The notes beneath the pieces were generated by a model. It was not told where the DNA came from, ran no database searches, and saw only the letters and a list, made by a program, of their open reading frames with translations. From Chryseobacterium sp. LAM-KRS1 (GTDB lineage Bacteria; Bacteroidota; Bacteroidia; Flavobacteriales; Weeksellaceae), in contig NZ_JAAOIZ010000002.1 in assembly GCF_013184525.1 (NCBI RefSeq), positions 434,001-498,000 on the forward strand: a stretch of 64,000 nucleotides of DNA, written 5' to 3'. Positions within the stretch are counted from its first letter, which is position 1, and the number at the start of each line of letters is the position of its first letter. Positions 62,337-64,000 of the stretch are shown in pieces. Made by a program: the position numbers and the translations under genes.

Positions 62337-62837
62337 TTATTTGTTGTTTGTTAAGGTTCTTAATTTGTCTTTAATCCTGTTCATCTTTACTCTCAACGTT
62401 GCATTGCTGATCCCCAGAATCTCTTCCATTTCATCGTAAGATTTATCTTCCAGGTACAACATTACAACCGATTTTTCCACATCATTCAGTTGTTGTATCG
62501 CTACATACAACTGTTGATGCTGTTCTTCTTTCAATCCCGTATCTTCTTCATAGGAGACCTGAACGTACTGCAGTTCAATATCACTGATCTGAATAGAACG
62601 TTTCGGTTTGGAAAGACTCATCAGAACCGTATTAATAGCAATCCTGTAGAGCCAGGTACTGAATTTTGACTCACCTCTGAATTTCGGATAAGATTTCCAC
62701 AACTGAATAATAATATCCTGATACATCTCCTGAATAGTATTGGGATCATTGCTATACATCCTGCAAACCTTATAGATTAAAAGTTTATATTCTTTTAGCC
62801 TGAGCTCAAACTCTAATTCTAAATCTGTCTTTTTCAA
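62337..62837 (-). CDS. ECF-type sigma-70 factor (TTG start)
   Basis: 166 aa. Region 2: FRGESKFSTWLYRIAINTVLMSL. Region 4: LNDVEKSVVMLYLEDKSYDEMEEILGISNATLRVKMNRIK. The frame has no ATG before region 2, and a stop occurs five codons upstream of a TTG, so TTG at 62837 is the probable start. Followed by a membrane protein gene. An inverted repeat sits 32 bp upstream (62869-62883). Confidence 0.9.
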   Translation of the reverse strand: MKKTDLELEFELRLKEYKLLIYKVCRMYSNDPNTIQEMYQDIIIQLWKSYPKFRGESKFSTWLYRIAINTVLMSLSKPKRSIQISDIELQYVQVSYEEDTGLKEEQHQQLYVAIQQLNDVEKSVVMLYLEDKSYDEMEEILGISNATLRVKMNRIKDKLRTLTNNK

Positions 62838-62868
62838 ATCTTTAGATTTTAGCTATTTGTTACCCGTT

Positions 62869-62883
62869 GTAACAAAATGTTAC
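62869..62883. promoter_or_regulatory. GTAACA/TGTTAC inverted repeat upstream of the sigma-factor gene
   Basis: Perfect 6-bp arms with a 3-bp spacer; a further GTAACA-like half site lies closer to the start codon. Possible autoregulatory site. Confidence 0.35.
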
Positions 62884-62900
62884 GAAATAATTGATCTAAA

Positions 62901-62939
62901 AAAATAATCCCTCCTGATGTTTTCCTGAGGGATTATTTT
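62901..62939. terminator. Terminator downstream of the aspartyl protease gene
   Basis: AAAATAATCCCTC / GAGGGATTATTTT (13 bp) around a 13-nt loop, with A and T runs, 23 bp from the stop. Confidence 0.8.
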
Positions 62940-62961
62940 CTAAATCTTTTTCTAATTTATA

Positions 62962-64000
62962 TTAATCAAACTTAATGAACATCTGATCGAAATTCATCGT
63001 CATTTTATTAAATTTTCGGATAACATCCTGCCCTATATTTCCATACACGGTTTCTTTATTGATCTTATCTTTTAATAAACGGATATCCCTTACTTCGATT
63101 TCTTTTCCAAGGATATGGAAAGTATGATTTATTTTAAATCCATCGTATTCGGCTTTTCCACCAGCTCCTCCCATGCCGATCTTACTTACTTTATAATGCT
63201 CATCGATTTCTTTTTTATTCTCCTGGTAAAAGGGAGCATATAACATCGTCTGATCTGCTCCCGTATCAAAACTATAGTGTTTTCCATCTATAAAAATAAG
63301 AGGTGAAAGACCGTCGATCGCCATATTGGAAGGACTACTTATTTTGGTTTCAGCCTCCGGTACAATAAAATAGTCATCCTGTGTCAGCTGTACTTCACGA
63401 AGTGCTTCAATAACAGGAAATCCAAGAATGCCATTGATCTGGTATTTAATTTGCGGAAAGCTAAGCGCAGTATCTGCAAACACCAAAAAAACAGCATTTT
63501 CTATGATGATATTCCCTAGCTTAAACTTTTCACAAACCGCAAGGTCAGCCTTTACGGATAGACCGGTAATTGCATCCACATCTATGCCTGCGGGAATAAT
63601 CCTCATTTTCAAACGCTTAGCCGCAGATTCTGAAATAGTAGATATATTAGCTCCCGTATCGAAAATAAAATTCATAAAATCGTCACCAATCTGCACTTTG
63701 AGATTTTTTAAATTAGCCACATCTTTTTCCATTTTCATGTTTGTACTCCCTTTCATCGTAACTTTCTGACGAGGCTCCTTTTCAAGTGCCGTCCAGATTT
63801 TCAGGTTATTCTTCAGATCACTCCTCTCTTCTTCTGTCAATATCTGATCATATTTTTTCAGGGTATTCTGTACCGCAGTTTTTGCTCCCGCATAATCATA
63901 TTGCTTCATACTGTTATCCTCTTTAAGATGAGATATTTTCAACAGTAGTGAATCTGGTAACGTTATTGTTTTCAACTCTTCCAGTTTCAAAATCTTCAGG
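62962..64000 (-). CDS. Aspartyl protease-like protein with two DTG motifs, 5'-truncated
   Basis: The frame is open to the window edge; the residue at 63990 is a TTG, so the true start lies beyond 64000. FIFDTGANIS (about residues 108-117 of the visible part) and YSFDTGADQT (about 239-248) are two active-site Asp-Thr-Gly motifs about 130 residues apart, with following ILGFPVIEAL and IGQDVI flap-like regions. Two lobes in one chain is the pepsin plan, whereas most bacterial retropepsin-like proteins have one. Substrate and location unknown. Confidence 0.8.
   Translation of the reverse strand, partial: LKILKLEELKTITLPDSLLLKISHLKEDNSMKQYDYAGAKTAVQNTLKKYDQILTEEERSDLKNNLKIWTALEKEPRQKVTMKGSTNMKMEKDVANLKNLKVQIGDDFMNFIFDTGANISTISESAAKRLKMRIIPAGIDVDAITGLSVKADLAVCEKFKLGNIIIENAVFLVFADTALSFPQIKYQINGILGFPVIEALREVQLTQDDYFIVPEAETKISSPSNMAIDGLSPLIFIDGKHYSFDTGADQTMLYAPFYQENKKEIDEHYKVSKIGMGGAGGKAEYDGFKINHTFHILGKEIEVRDIRLLKDKINKETVYGNIGQDVIRKFNKMTMNFDQMFIKFD

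Noticed and set aside
1-64000. CRISPR arrays, transposons, integrase, tRNA or rRNA genes
   Set aside because: No regularly spaced repeats, transposase or integrase motifs, or cloverleaf/rRNA sequence were found by reading; not a computed search.

Overview
The window is AT-rich, gene-dense DNA from a member of the Bacteroidota, most likely Flavobacteriales and Chryseobacterium-like. This rests on the TonB-dependent receptor with DUF3526 ABC permeases, promoter -7 boxes of the TAnnTTTG type, weak Shine-Dalgarno sites, a zeaxanthin-type crt operon with a fused lycopene cyclase, and a short double-glycine leader peptide of the bacteriocin-like kind common in Chryseobacterium. No rRNA, tRNA, CRISPR array, transposase or integrase was seen. 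The genus is inferred from family resemblance only.

Layout. 1-5115: the 3' part of a TonB-dependent siderophore-type receptor, followed by two DUF3526 permeases and their ATPase. 5350-15363: a candidate envelope-glycan module. A TPR plus YaiO-type outer-membrane barrel converges on a four-gene operon (hybrid histidine kinase, receiver protein, HEAT-repeat membrane protein, and a 1143-aa fusion of a GT2 glycosyltransferase with an LtaS/sulfatase-type domain). 15743-21296: a light/photolyase locus. SDR-DUF2867 and ribA diverge from a photolyase-related protein, a TIGR03643 protein, an SDR and a MarR-type regulator. 21499-25158: two sigma-54 activators and a TMEM175-like channel.

36174 down to 23806: a long, tightly packed minus-strand gene string with a stress or detoxification flavour. 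It holds alpha/beta hydrolases, a MaoC protein, an isochorismatase-like hydrolase, an alginate-export-type porin, a secreted M17 N-domain protein, an amidohydrolase, DoxX, Dps and YoaK, and it ends in a TPR histidine kinase and an NtrC-type response regulator. 36436-41358: YceI, a Crp-type regulator, an HxlR/SDR/NTF2 unit, Hsp20 and a Kef-type antiporter. The last two share a duplicated upstream element. 41661-50446: a GT14 glycosyltransferase, then a nine-gene minus-strand set (MarR, crtI, crtB, SRPBCC, crtZ, lycopene cyclase, photolyase, hemH, MarR). 50818-53993: an MG2/TonB-plug protein and a DUF4142 lipoprotein.

54462-57677 looks accessory. It holds an unrecognised coiled-coil protein with a probable zinc-deaminase signature, a 2OG-Fe(II) oxygenase, an Ada-like Zn-binding protein, and a 58-aa double-glycine peptide. 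57756-64000: an adenosine-deaminase-like lipoprotein, a Tat-exported oxalate decarboxylase with a divergent GntR/FCD regulator and four operator-like sites, a sigma factor with a partner membrane protein, and a partial two-lobed aspartyl protease.

The main themes are light and singlet-oxygen defence, with three paralogous MarR-type regulators attached to photolyase, flavin, carotenoid and haem genes; a PGA-like or lipoteichoic-like envelope polymer system; and self-contained regulator/operator units. Most functional statements rest on motif recognition and context and have not been tested by database search.
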